From Mnemiopsis leidyi (Eukaryota; Ctenophora; Tentaculata; Lobata; Bolinopsidae), in contig JH155026.1 of assembly GCA_000226015.1 (NCBI GenBank), positions 98,720 to 150,710 of the forward strand: 51,991 nucleotides of DNA, read 5' to 3'. Below, one piece after another: positions 25,001-37,000 of this stretch (its first letter is position 1; each line of letters starts with the position of its first letter). The notes under the pieces were generated by a model, which saw only the letters and a list, made by a program, of their open reading frames with translations, searched no databases and was not told where the DNA came from. The position numbers and the translations under genes were made by a program.

Positions 25001-28000
25001 ACCGATATAACTGTTAGGACATCGAAGGATCGATGGTAAACCTTAGTCCTCATACCATTTTGAGAGAAGATCATAAATTTAGCAAAACTGATAATGCCAA
25101 GCAACTCGCTTGTTGTATGTGTTGTCTTAAAGGGCTGAAGTAAAGCATTCAACGAACCCAGAGGACGAATATATTTCAACTTGCCGATGTAAATGTGGGT
25201 AGTTTCACTACTAGAAATACCTCTGGTTACCCCTGTATCAAACTGAATCTTGTATTCGAATCTCACCAAGAGAATCTTTGTAGTATGAGGTCCCTCTACA
25301 AACTCAAATAATTCAACTATTTCACGATTTGGCTGGAAGAAAATTACTTTAATTTGCTGAGTTCGTTTATAGAATCCTGCTGCCGCAGTTTTATGCCCTG
25401 GCAAATAGTATAGCGATCTTCTGTATGGAAAGACTATGAAAGAACTTTGTGAAGAAGCAATTCTTGTGAAGATTGGGGCATCTTGCTCTTTCATCATTAC
25501 ACTTGAATCTTTTCGTGAAACAAGACTGTTTTGACTAAGCAGATAGGTGTAAGAGTATATGAAGGTTGTAAAAATTGATCGAATATTGTGAAGATCTTGT
25601 ACCAGTACTCTTCGAGAAAAGTAGGGCACCACTAATCGTACAAAAAATATTTGACTTCTTAGAGGCATCATTTCAATTTTCATGATTATGATAAGACTTT
25701 GAATCTTCGGTGAAAGTCTTTTTGAGAACTCAAAGAATCGAATGCCTCTCATGTACCGTGTATGAAGAGATAGCTTTGGAATTGGTCTGATAACAAACTG
25801 GACCTGTCCATCATGCATTTCAGGATACAACCGTATGTAACCAAGTCTGAACTTAACCGTGGGAGAAAGGCGAGTTCCATAAGTTCGGACAGAATACGAG
25901 GATACAAAAGTTTGTGTGATTGATATTCCTACTGTCATGTCGAATCGGATTCTCATATTATTTGTGGAACAGCACAGCCAGAAGGTGATTGGATACCTGT
26001 AATCAAATATGAGGTTTCTGTACGGTGGACTGTCCGGTTTTGGATACAGTCCATTGATGGAGTAAACAATTTTTAAATCTGGATCTGGATAAGTGAAGGT
26101 GTAGATGTATTGGTTGAAGAAGTTAAAGAAAGTAATGAAATCGGGTGTATTTTGGAACACATCATAGCCCCAAACTATGAAGAAGTTGGGAAACGGCATA
26201 ATCCAGTAATAAGGACCACGAAGACCATGAATACAGTATTTGTGGTTTTTCATCGTCACAACTTGCCGTTTTTGTATCCTGGCTTCATCTTTTATTCCAG
26301 GACAAAAGTTGTAAGCAGTGACTTCGGATATTTGGAAATTCTTCCCTGTTATCTTATCGGTGAAGACTTTAGGACCGCAGAACTTGCAGCTGGAACAAAT
26401 AACAGAATCATACCACGTTCTTGTTTCGATAGAAGACACTTTTCTTTTAATAATGATTTCTTTAACGTCTAGATCAGTGACAGCCTGTGAATGATCCATC
26501 TTAACAGCTAAGCGATGCATTTGGGGTCTCTGCTTCTGAAACAAAAACAGTGCCTTTTGATAATTCACGGGTATCACAGATTTTAAGACTCCTGCACTTG
26601 AAACGGTTAACCGACTTTCCACCAAATCTGAATCAAAATGGTGTCCGAGCAAAACGTCCATGGATGCTTTCAATAAGATCTCATTCTCTGAAATTACCAA
26701 ATCTTCCGTGCTCAATCTTTTTCTGGTGTGAACAACTAAACTTGAAATGCGTATGTTCTTATCATCGAGGTGGCTGCGAGGCTTTACTAGAAATGAAGAT
26801 TCATAGATGGTTGCCATCAATTGTACCATCTTTTTTAGTACTGTTTCAACCTGAACTGATCTTTTTTTGTACAAATAGCGTTGCAGTGAAGCCTTGTTCA
26901 CACTAATCGTCTTTGAGACTAAATGCGAATTAAATTTTGCAAGGGAATGTCCACGAAGGTTTTTTGTTCTTAATTGCAACTTTTTAATTTTGTGTGGTGC
27001 AAATAACACGCTAGACGGCTGGTCACTTCTCCTTTTCATGAGCATCACCGTTTTATGCGGTGCTCGTTTATGAGCAGCTCCACCTATAACTTCATTCACC
27101 TGCTCAATAGGAATTGGAAACGAAAGCCGTGGCAAACTGCAAGGGGGTAATATATTAGGGACATTCTTTTGAGGTACGATGGAGCTGGATTTGGGATCCA
27201 GTACTTTGACTAAATGTCCATAACAGTATGAAATTTTTAGACTTCCGCCAACTGTTTTTGCTTCATCTTGAATATACCTTTGATATGGAGCAACATGTGC
27301 ATGAATTGATCGAACCCTATGATTCAAGCGCTTTCCAATGCTATCTGTGATCACCTCTGATGACCCGGTAATATCCTTATGCCTTCGAATTTTCAAGAAC
27401 GCCATCAAATGCGTATTTGGTCTGAGGACAGCTATTGCAGCTTGTTTACGGTTTATGTGTTTCATCATATCTTGACCGGATTTAGCCATTGAGGTTGTTT
27501 CGTGCGTTATGTGGAACGAATTCAGCGTAAGTTTCTGTCGACCCAAAATACGATAGTGTCTTCGAGTTTTTGGGAGTATTCGTTGGACATTTGGGAAGTG
27601 GAGCACAATTTTAGGTTCTTTGGAACCAATGAAGCTAACATATCTTGGAATAGGCAAAAAGAAAGATCTTGTTGCAAGTTTGTGAATTTCCACAATTGCC
27701 CTTTGACTTGTTGGTACCCTTGGCTGAAAAATGCATTCAGCGGTCATGTAATTGCCAATAACGACATTTTTGAGAAAGCCGCTTTTAGCTACTGTAAGAC
27801 GGATTAAATGAAACCTACTGATGTTTACCACCCCCACTACAAGTTTTTTAAAAGCAAAAACTCCTTTGATTGTGGTTGTTGGAGTAAAATACCGTCTGAA
27901 TGTTATCAATGAAGGATATAGCCTCATTGATGTGATGTAACTTAAAAGATGTCCATTGTTCCTTGTATTTGCTTCTGAACCTAGTTCAATGGGTTTTGTT

Positions 28001-31000
28001 ATAAAGATCGTGAAGTATGAATCTGCAATGCATTGATTGGCAGTAAAGAATATCAAACGGAGAGGAAGCTGAGATCTCCTGACAAAATTGCTGGAGTACA
28101 GCACTCGAGGATTCATCGGCAAAGCTAACCGTGATACGACTATCTTTCTTACAACAAAAACTTCACTTTCTCTACATTCTTTAATTCCCCCTGACAAGAT
28201 AACGGAAGTGGTTTTGCGTCCTTTTCTGCTTCTTAGATAGTGCAGGAAACTGTTTAAGTGTTGTTCGTGAACATTTTTCCGGTCATTCAATGTCAGGTGG
28301 ACATCTCTTTTTGTAAGAAACTCGATAAAACTTCCTGTATTCTGTGTTTTCTTTCTTTGGACGGTGACATGGGAGTCATGAGTAACATGCTGGCCTCTAT
28401 TCAGTTGGACAACACAGCTTTTTATCTGTTCTTGACCAAGATACAAAACTTGTATGTTTTCATCCAACCAAACAGCAGAGATGTAAGCAAATCTGTGTGA
28501 TTGCGTATAAATCACCGAAGCTGGTGGGTATCTGGATTCACGTTGCAAAAGAAACGACACTACCAACAGTGGCATATTGTACAGTTGGAAACTTGTCATA
28601 TGTCTTCTGTACTCAGCTACTTTGACATTAAAAACTGTGTTGGAAGGAGGGTTTGCTATGTTTTTACCGCTGTAGAGAACCTTACATCTTATAGAATGGT
28701 TATTACCTTCTAAGTACACGTACGGCACCTGCATCAGATGAACCCCTGAACAATGTTTGACATACTCGACTAAGAGCCGTTCCGGAACGTCCCTGTAGCG
28801 TCTTACAAAGATTATCTCGACTGGCAGACTGCGTTTTGTGCTATATACAAGGTTTTTTAGCTTTACTCCATCTGTTGTGACAGTCGTGACAGGGTTATCT
28901 ATTGTACGTTCGATAGTAGATGCTGATACTGGAAGACGGTGAATCTTTACAATCAGATAGAGAACTTTATGAAGTTTTGGAAGGGTAAGCACCTTGAAAA
29001 TTCTGAAGAACAGCATTTTCTTAATATCATAAGAATATTTTGTTGACTTAGGCGGAAAATAAGAAAGGACTAAACTCGATGCCTTTGGTCCAACAAGTAG
29101 CCTGTAAAATCCAGAGTCATGCTTCAAGAAAGTTCTTGGGATCACTTTTCCATAAAACGACATCATAGGTTTTTGTCTTTCTTTAAACGATGCTCCGATT
29201 TCAATGACCTTTGGCTCATCTAATGCTACTACGGTTAGGACTCTCAAAAAATGAACTTTAATGACGTACAATATAGACCCAGGAGGTTGTAAAACTCTCG
29301 TCTGAGACCAGCTATACGGATAAAATGAGTTTGGGACTATACGACTCGTATAGATAGTCTCACAAGATGGGTCGTGGTCAAGAAAGGAATTAGTGTGTCT
29401 GGTCTCCACAAAGTACGAAAAGGGTACCATCTTCAACTTTGAACCTCGACATTTCTTATCGATGCCAACTCGTTTGTAAGCCTGTTTTTCCTCAACCAGC
29501 CGATTAAAGAATTGAGCGAAAGTGAAAGCATATAGATCTGTGATCAAAAAGTTGGAGTGACCGACAACTATCAGCGTTAAAGTTCTTGGATTTCTTAAGT
29601 ACAAGCGTATCAGATGAACATTTTTGTCTGCATATGGATTAAAGAAAATTGAAAACTGCGTTCGGTGTTTCATAACACGAATAGCTCTAGAAACATCATC
29701 AAGGACCGATACACTGGGTGTTGAAGCCACCATGTCGTGCCTCTCCAAGCTAAACAGTCCCCTGTTTTCAAAGGAGATCTTAGGCTGAAAGTAGATCTCT
29801 TGCTGTTCCTTGTAATAGCGTCCCAACTCCCGATTCCTCACTACAGACAACGTATACATCTCAATCCTCTCTTCTGTCTCCCAGGAACCGGAGGGAAGGT
29901 CATTTTCTCTAACTTTGACTACCGTACTTGTACCTAGGAGTCTACGCTGCACGGACGCAGCTGCGATCTTTATGAAGACAATCCTACTGATCATGTCAGT
30001 AGAGAAAATGTAAAACTCCAGCTCTGTGAAATCAGTAGACAAAGCACATATGGCACCGTGTGAGTGGAGAAAGGCGTAGTAGAAGGTGGAGGTCAAACCG
30101 TCTATCTCTGCCATGTCTTGAGCAGTCAAGGCTCTCACTCGGTTGTTCTTCTTGGTGATGATCTCATGTCTCAGATCTGCAGGCTGAACTTCTACATTTA
30201 CCGAGCACAACATCGGCTGGCAGTAAGACTGGAGATGAACATGCTCTATAGTGTCTTTGAACTTTTTAAGTAGCTTTCTCTTCTTTCGGATAAACTGAAG
30301 CTCTGAAACAATTATAGTGGTTCCAAGGAACTTCCAACGAACTAGATGATAGAATGAGGGGAGGAGCACCACAGTCGGCTTGTAGCACTTGAGAACGTCG
30401 TAGTTTCTACACATCTGTCTTATCTCCCAGTCAAATACGCACCCTCCCTCTCCATAGTATGAGGAGTGTATCAGGTGATAAGCTCGGATTGGAGCGTTGG
30501 AATGCTGGTGCAGATGATGCTGGTACACATAGTGTTGTACGGTGTTATGGTAAGGTTGGTATGTGTAGGAAAAGGGATGCTGGTATACATGGTCGTGATG
30601 CTGGATGTAGGTGGTCCTGTGTATGATAGGAGGACTAGGGTGGTGATGGTAGGAGTATGTAACAGTCTGCTGGCGAGGTTGGCTGTAGTCCGGGTTACCG
30701 TGGTGAATGTAGCCATATTCCTGGTGACTCTGACCATGGTTCACGTTATCCTGGATAGAAGGGTGGTAGTAGCCATGGTGATGATACACGTGGTGTTCGT
30801 TTCCGTGGTGATTATATCCGTGGTGATGGTAGTGATGGTGCTGGTACGAGGGCGGGTGATACACACGGTGATGGAACACTTTTTTGGTAACAGTAGTGCC
30901 ACTTCCATGATGAACATGGTAACCCTGGTGCGAATGAGAATCTCCCAGAGGATAGACATAATGTTGGGTTGGTCTAGATGGTTCTCTGTCGACATATTCC

Positions 31001-31874
31001 TGGTAAGGGCCATGGTTCACATAATCACGACGAATGGAAGGGTTAAAACCGTACGCTCCGTTGTCTAGATTCGTTCCTTCAAGCTGAAAATGTGTTATTT
31101 TCGATTCAGAAATCGGACATCTGAAGAAATAAAAACTCAAAAGTGGTCGAACCATATCAGTTCAAAAAGTTATTGCACATGTTCGTAATTATAGATTTAA
31201 TTGCAAACAGCAAAAAAACAAATGAGGTCTAGATTCTAATTGTGATACCTTATACGACCAAATATTTCAAAAAGGTTCCAAGCAAAGCTGTGCAACCCTG
31301 TAGTAGTAATAAAGTATCAACATTTCAAACTCACTTGAACTAGATGGTCAGCGTCATGATGGTACCATTTTTCTGAAATGGGATTTGCAATTAGAAATAA
31401 ACCGGCCTGTTTACCTACTTGGGTGTCAATCGGGGAATTTAAAATGAATGGTTAATAGTTATTTTGTATTTAAAGTTGAAAATACGGTAAATTCTGACGT
31501 TGCGAATCAAGGCTTTATAGTTAAACTGTATACGTTTTACCTACTTGCAGTTTAAGGATTTTCGCAGGCTGTTATTCGCAAACATTAACTACTCTACTAG
31601 AAATACTTTACTAGAAATAGGAAAGTTAAGTTACAAGGTCATATAAGGAATGGTTCGATTATAGATTACTGTTTCCTTATCTTGAGGAGCTGAACAATCT
31701 GGAAACTTACTCTTATCGCAGTGTAGACCACCCCAACCAGGGTAACACTGGCAGTAGTAGTTGTGAGTCCCCGAGTATCGAAGTGCCCCGTTAGTGCAGA
31801 CTGTTGTAGACTGGACAGGTAGGGGGAGAAGTACGAGGAGGGAGGTGAGATGGAGGATCAGGAGCACGACCAAA
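19099..31874 (-). CDS. Giant secreted repeat protein 1 (more than 4,060 aa), first codon(s) not located
   Basis: Three minus-strand exons with matching phase: 31874-31711 (donor GTAAGT), 31372-31335 (38 nt, donor GTGAGT) and 31083-19099 (11,985 nt, stop TAA). The first visible exon encodes a strongly hydrophobic signal-type segment (LVVLLILHLTSLLVLLPLPV), then an EGF-like half motif (CTNGALRYSG, later YYCQCYPGWGGLHC). No ATG is in frame, and the exon follows a TTTCAG acceptor, so a short initiator exon ending in phase 2 must lie upstream, as in the neighbouring giant. Next come a His/Tyr-rich segment (30450-31050), a less basic region with cysteines, long basic beta-strand-like repeats, the central CIHGLRGPYYW module near residue 1,630, and about 2,300 residues of further repeats. 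These include a 203-residue tandem duplication and 109-residue repeats near the end. Likely extracellular and structural. The family is not recognised; the homology to giant 2 is visible by eye in the central module. Confidence 0.85.
19500..20100 (-). repeat. 109-residue tandem repeats near C terminus of giant 1
   Basis: Two in-frame copies about 327 bases apart (compare 19519-19600 with 19846-19930). Both encode a basic stretch with QYMR(H/P)AKRR, a CTVVIE strand and a serine run ending in SSSVSY. The copies are diverged but unmistakable. The 109-residue period is about half the 203-residue period seen further upstream, which suggests a basic domain of roughly 100 residues. Confidence 0.7.
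22560..23777 (-). repeat. 609-bp in-frame tandem duplication in giant 1
   Basis: Copies at about 22560-23168 and 23169-23777 are highly similar at DNA level and keep the reading frame (203 residues each). Shared protein landmarks are KNSILTKAQTYVVKVLRKHE, ERIQFSLYRVIKEQHVF and ILNGQTHWASKF. A third, strongly diverged copy follows towards the C terminus (DRHLKLISRSVW aligned with DSHLKLLTGLVL). This shows that the protein grows by repeat-unit duplication. Confidence 0.85.
26060..26400 (-). other. Central Cys/aromatic module of giant protein 1
   Basis: Encodes CSSCKFCGP, then NFCPGIKDEA, a basic spacer, KYCIHGLRGPYYW and FPNFFIVWGYD, followed by a Tyr/Phe/Pro-rich stretch. It aligns in order and spacing with 14430-14680 of the neighbouring giant. 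I do not know a named domain with this signature. Confidence 0.75.
30450..31050 (-). other. His/Tyr-rich segment of giant protein 1
   Basis: About 200 residues just after the signal/EGF-like exons, dominated by His, Tyr, Gly, Pro and Gln, with runs such as YQHHHYHHHGYNHHGNEHH. The composition recalls metal-coordinating, tyrosine-crosslinked extracellular materials (for example histidine-rich jaw and beak proteins), but no homology is claimed. Giant 2 has no counterpart. Confidence 0.75.
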
Positions 31875-34041
31875 CTGAAAGTGGGTGTAGGGCTAGAGTT
31901 TAAGTTAAGATGAATTTTAAACTGTTAGTGTTGATCACAAAATTAATCTTTAGCCTGCATTCGTCAAAAGTATATTACCCATAAACGCTATACGCAATAC
32001 ACCCTTATGTAATTACACCTGTCATTGTTCTTGATTCTCTATGATTTACATGACATATTGGATAAGTCAGCTATGTACACATTGCAGCTTTGAATGCGCA
32101 GCAATACATTCTTACTAATGACAATATACTGTCTAACACAGTATTACTGAAAGCATGAAAATGCTTCCAAAAGAAGATGATTATACTGCGATATCTTGTC
32201 TCGGTGATATATCCGACTTTTGCAGCTTAAAGCTGACGTTCAAAACTTTTGTTTCGTTAGAAGTAGAACGGTAGACGGATATAATCTCGTCAATGCGCTA
32301 TCCTGAGTCAAGATAAGTTCCAGTAGATTAAGTTTACATGAATTACTTTTTGAAGTGGCTCACGAAGAGCTACAGCATACAAAGGATTCTGGACCCAAAG
32401 ATTATCGAGTGTACAGGGTTTACAATTATTACAATCAATTCTTATGATTCACGGTTGCACTTGTAGTCAAGTTTGTTCTACTAAGCTGACCGACCTTAAG
32501 AAGCCCCCATGTTTGAAGTTTAAACAGGAAACCTACTCAGTAAAGCCTAGCTCTTCCTAGGACTGTCAGTTGACGTAACATGGACACTTTACATCATCCG
32601 TCAGAAACACACATGACCTGTTTATATCATATCCTAGTATCTCATGTTGTCATAATTACATGAACATGTTTAACGAGAATTATACGTTCAACACCTTACA
32701 GAACCAGTTAAACATAACGTCATTCCCTCATTATCCTGTTTTGTAAATGACCAAACTTTGTGACCTGGTTTTACGTCCTAGTGATATATGCTTCACTATA
32801 AACATATGTTTTAGATCAGTCCGGCCCGTCAAACAAATCTAATAAAGAGGTAACCTTGTTAGCTTGTTGGAAGTTACACGTCTTCATATAAAACGGGAAG
32901 CTAGACTACCTGTTTATAATCTACACAAACAAGTGTTCCGATCATAGAAGCTTGATAATCCCCCATTAACTTAGTAACTTTAAGTAGGTTACGTGATTCT
33001 GAGTAACCTAGGTAACTTTAAGGATTCTACTACGTTACCAGGTTACCGCTAGCAGACAGACAGTTTTCTCAAACCTTATCTTGCTACTGACTTCCGACAT
33101 GTAACTGAACTGTAACCATGATCCTCAGCTAACATCAGTCACTTTTCATTCCATGTCGTAGAATTTCTGAGGTTTGCAACCATTTTAACCAACAAGAAGT
33201 GCAAGGAATAAACGAATTTCAGAGCGAGTATAAGGAATGATTTGGTTTCTTTCAAGCAGAACAAATGAAATTGGCCCATCTTATATATAGAATTTAATCA
33301 AATTACAAAAATCTATAAAAGATTTGGTACAAGATTGTAAAAATTTGTATCGAAAAAAGGTATTCAAAAATCGCTAGAACGTTTATTTGGAAGCTCGGAT
33401 CGATAGACATAAAGTTATTTCATCAATAACTATAAGGTTGAAATCTAAGCGTCACCACGACAGCTGGTTAAGATTCAATATAACGTTATCAAGTTAAACG
33501 TACAATATAAATGCATATACATATTCAATCACAGTCAACCATTGAAACAGCTTTTGTGTAACTGTATGCAGATATGTCTTAAAGGAAAAAGTCTCCTCAA
33601 TGTACAAAAAAGTCAACACACTTGCCAGGGCACGCGACAATTTGCATGATTTTGATTGGCTGACAGGTTTGATGCAATCACGTTATTGGCCCAGAGGGAG
33701 TGCCTACTCAGTACTCAGTGCTCGTGGAACAAGAGTGAAAGTTTGAAATCATCCAAATACACCCTTGTATTATATCAAAAATATCTGCACATTCGACTTG
33801 TTATTCTATCTACTATAAATCCAAAATCAAATGCCCTAAATTGTTCCGTGGTCAAGCTTGTCACCTCAGCAAACTCAAAATTTCTGCCCCGCATGTCCTA
33901 TCTGCTATTTCTATCTGAAACCCATCTTATCCTTGAAGGAAATCCATCTTTCGTTAGTTTCGTCCGATTTTGTCAACAAAATCGACCAAGTGAGTCAATC
34001 AAAACATTGAGCTTGTTAAAGAACTGAAACTTCCCTAATCT
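31875..34041. other. Intergenic region upstream of giant gene 1
   Basis: AT-rich. It should contain the promoter and the initiator exon of giant gene 1, and the 3' UTR of the mucin/EGF gene (AATAAA on the minus strand near 33382). Several short ATG-plus-donor combinations in phase 2 exist on the minus strand (for example near 32595, a start followed by two bases and GTAAAG), but none can be chosen from sequence alone. No other gene seen. Confidence 0.5.
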
Positions 34042-37000
34042 TCAGGGTAGGTTCAAGTAGTTGTGCTGAGGTTTGCCTTTTTTGGAGAAACTTCTGTTCA
34101 GGTGGGCGTACTGATCATTGTTTTTGTCGTTCAACTTGTGACTGTACGTGTTGGCACTCCCATTCATATAGGGACTAAACTTAGGGCTGTGGTCTGTGCA
34201 ATGTCCGTTCATATAGTTCCCGTTCACGACTTTCCCGTTTGGTTTCCCGTTTGGTTTCCTGTTTGGTTTCCTGTTCATGTTCATGTACTCCCGGTTAAGC
34301 TTGGGAGTAGGAACTTTGTAATGGTCAGGCGAGGGGGCAGGACGGTGGGAAGGTGCGTGGTGCAGGAGACCGTCGTCCTCGGGGTCTGGGTAGTGGTGTA
34401 GACGGTGTACTTGGACTGGTCCGTCCCCCAGACCATCGTCACTGTCTATATCGTGTAGCGGGAACTCTTCTTCACTCCTCTGGGAGAGTTTAGTGTTAGA
34501 ATTTGGGATAGCTTCTCCTCCAAGTTTTTTGATACTTAGTCGGAATTTATAAATTATTATGGCACGTGCTAATAAATAAGAATTTGCTTTTGCCATATTA
34601 AGAAAAATCTTGCACTGCTAAAGTTTAATTGCAGAGGCTAATTCTTATTTTTTCGGGGCTAGAAAATTTTGAATCTGAAATTACCTCATCTCATTTTTAA
34701 AATTTACGCTTATAAGGAGTTGAAACGCCTGGCTGGTAATTTTTGGCAAGGTTTTATTTTTCTTAAATAATAAATCGACAGAAAAGGTACTGCATGCACT
34801 TTTTTTGTAGCTAAAGATGAAACTGGAGAAGGGTCTAACCTTTTTCAAACAACACTTATGTGTTCAAAATGATTATCACGTTTCAGGTTTAAATGTAAAA
34901 TGGGATTTTTCTTATCTCTCGTTTAGAAAATTTTAAAGCGTCACAGTTTAAACATTATCTCGTTTCTGCAAATTGTAAATTCCATCAGAAGTAAGGTACA
35001 CGCGATTCATATTTCACCCAGCAGCCAACACCAAGCAGTAAAAGAGTTTAGCAGTCAGCACAGAAAGTCCAGTAAATCTGTTTTAGTTTAGATGACACTC
35101 TAAAGAAAAAAAAGTAGTCACACAGTGCTGTTCAGAAGAGAAGGCGGGACGGGATTATTCCTCAGCAGAGCTGTCTGGAACTTTCATCACCAGGATTTTT
35201 GCTGCAGACCAACACACGCCTATTTTCATCACTGCCATGCTAAGAGGACGTTTTCTTATCTAATCCAGGCCAAGTACTTAGCGGGTCGCGGCGCGAGGAG
35301 GAGCTGATTGGGCGAATGAAATGGGCGATGTTAGCATTCTCTAATCAGTTGGTGTCACCTCTTGACAGAACCGGTACCTTAAATCTATATGAAATAGGAA
35401 GTGTTCAACTGCTCTCTCTCTCGCCTTACTGATTTCTTCGACGCGACTTAACTTGTAATTGTTATATGACGAGCGATTGTGGCCAGATTTAATCCAGTTA
35501 GAGCTATTAGATTTGTACCTTTGTCCCCCGCCCAGTCAATTGAAATGAGCTGTGAAGAAGCACAAGCACAATTAGAAGACCCACAGAAGTGTGATTTGCC
35601 ATGAACTGTCAACGTGAATTAAAACTTGGCCCAGGAAAACCATAGCTGTAACACGTCAACGCTGCCAGCAGAGTATAAAACAGCAGGTTATTTGACAATG
35701 ACAACAAAGCCGCGACAAGAATTTAGTGTCAGCAGTTCAGGGGGTACTGTACCACTTTCCTGACGCCCCAGGAGCCCATCACTTTGGCAACTGACGTTTC
35801 TCTGGAAAAAAGTTTGGTAAAAAATATGGTGTCAATGTGCCATGGTGAGACTGTATAGATTCCAGTCAGATTTAGTGGCTACGGGGAGGCATCGGTTTTA
35901 AATCCTCCCCCGGACCTGACTAGGTGGGCGGTAAAAATGACAGGTTAACAACTACTTCACTTTAATTTTCGTCATTTTAACGATGCCATAAAACAACAAA
36001 CGACATACCCATTGCTCTTCTCACAAAGTCATTGTCTGGATTATTGACTCAGCAATCAAACAGTGGTCCTGATACAGTTGACAACTAATCGAACTTTGAG
36101 TTGGACATTTGGGGTCAGGAGGGTATGAGAGGTAGAGATGCAGCTCTATTGCCTTGTCTGGTGGCATAGTTAAACAGGACCGACAAAACCCAACTTTTAA
36201 CAGACATGACAACAATGTCACGGACTGAAACCTGGTCCGGTCATCTGTCCAGTAGAAAAACCTATCAGATACGTTAGACCTCTAAATCTAACTTGATCCA
36301 TATTACTGAATTTAACTTCTTGGTGTTACCAAGGCCGATTTTGACACAGACTCCAGCTAGAATAATTTAAACTATGGCTATGTCTACATGAATATTAAAC
36401 CGAATAGCCAAAGTAGCCACTTACAAGATAGATATTAGTTAGAACCAGACATGAAAATCCTACCTCGTCCATGACATCAGAAGAGCCTCTGTCCCTGCCG
36501 GCAGCAGTCAGAGCCGTCTGGACGACGGGGGCAGGAGGTATAAAGGTTTCCAGGCCCACCGTGTTGTACTCCTCCATTCTTCTCCTGTCCTCTTTCCCGG
36601 ACTTGACGCACTTCTGAGGGGGACCGAGAATTAGAGGTAGTTAGGAAGATTTAGGGTGACCTATGAAATGGATCTGAATTTTTCTGAGAAGGATTTTGGT
36701 AGGAAAGTTCAGGTTTGGATTTCGAACTTAATTTATCCGCTTAAAACGTTTCTCCTCGCGGTTGTCTGATTTCGTCCAATTGGGTGCTGATCAGCATGAT
36801 ACAAATCACGAGATTTACAAAATCGTAATTTCTATAAGGCTCAAATTCCTCATGCACTGCTAATTTATAGGAACTAATGATGAGTGGTTTTGTTTTTATT
36901 GACTGTAATTCAATCAGCAGTGCTAAGTTATAAAACCCTTCACCTCACACATTTACCACCGTTTCCGTAGCACTAGCCTAAGAGATAACGACTTACAAAT

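Noticed and set aside
30466-31068. Plus-strand 200-codon open frame rich in Val/Met
   Set aside because: It is the antisense of the His/Tyr-rich segment of giant 1 (GTG and ATG being complements of CAC and CAT), so the length is a composition artefact.
33656-34027. Plus-strand open frame of 123 codons
   Set aside because: It does not start with ATG, shows no domain and lies opposite the 3' UTR region of the mucin/EGF gene.
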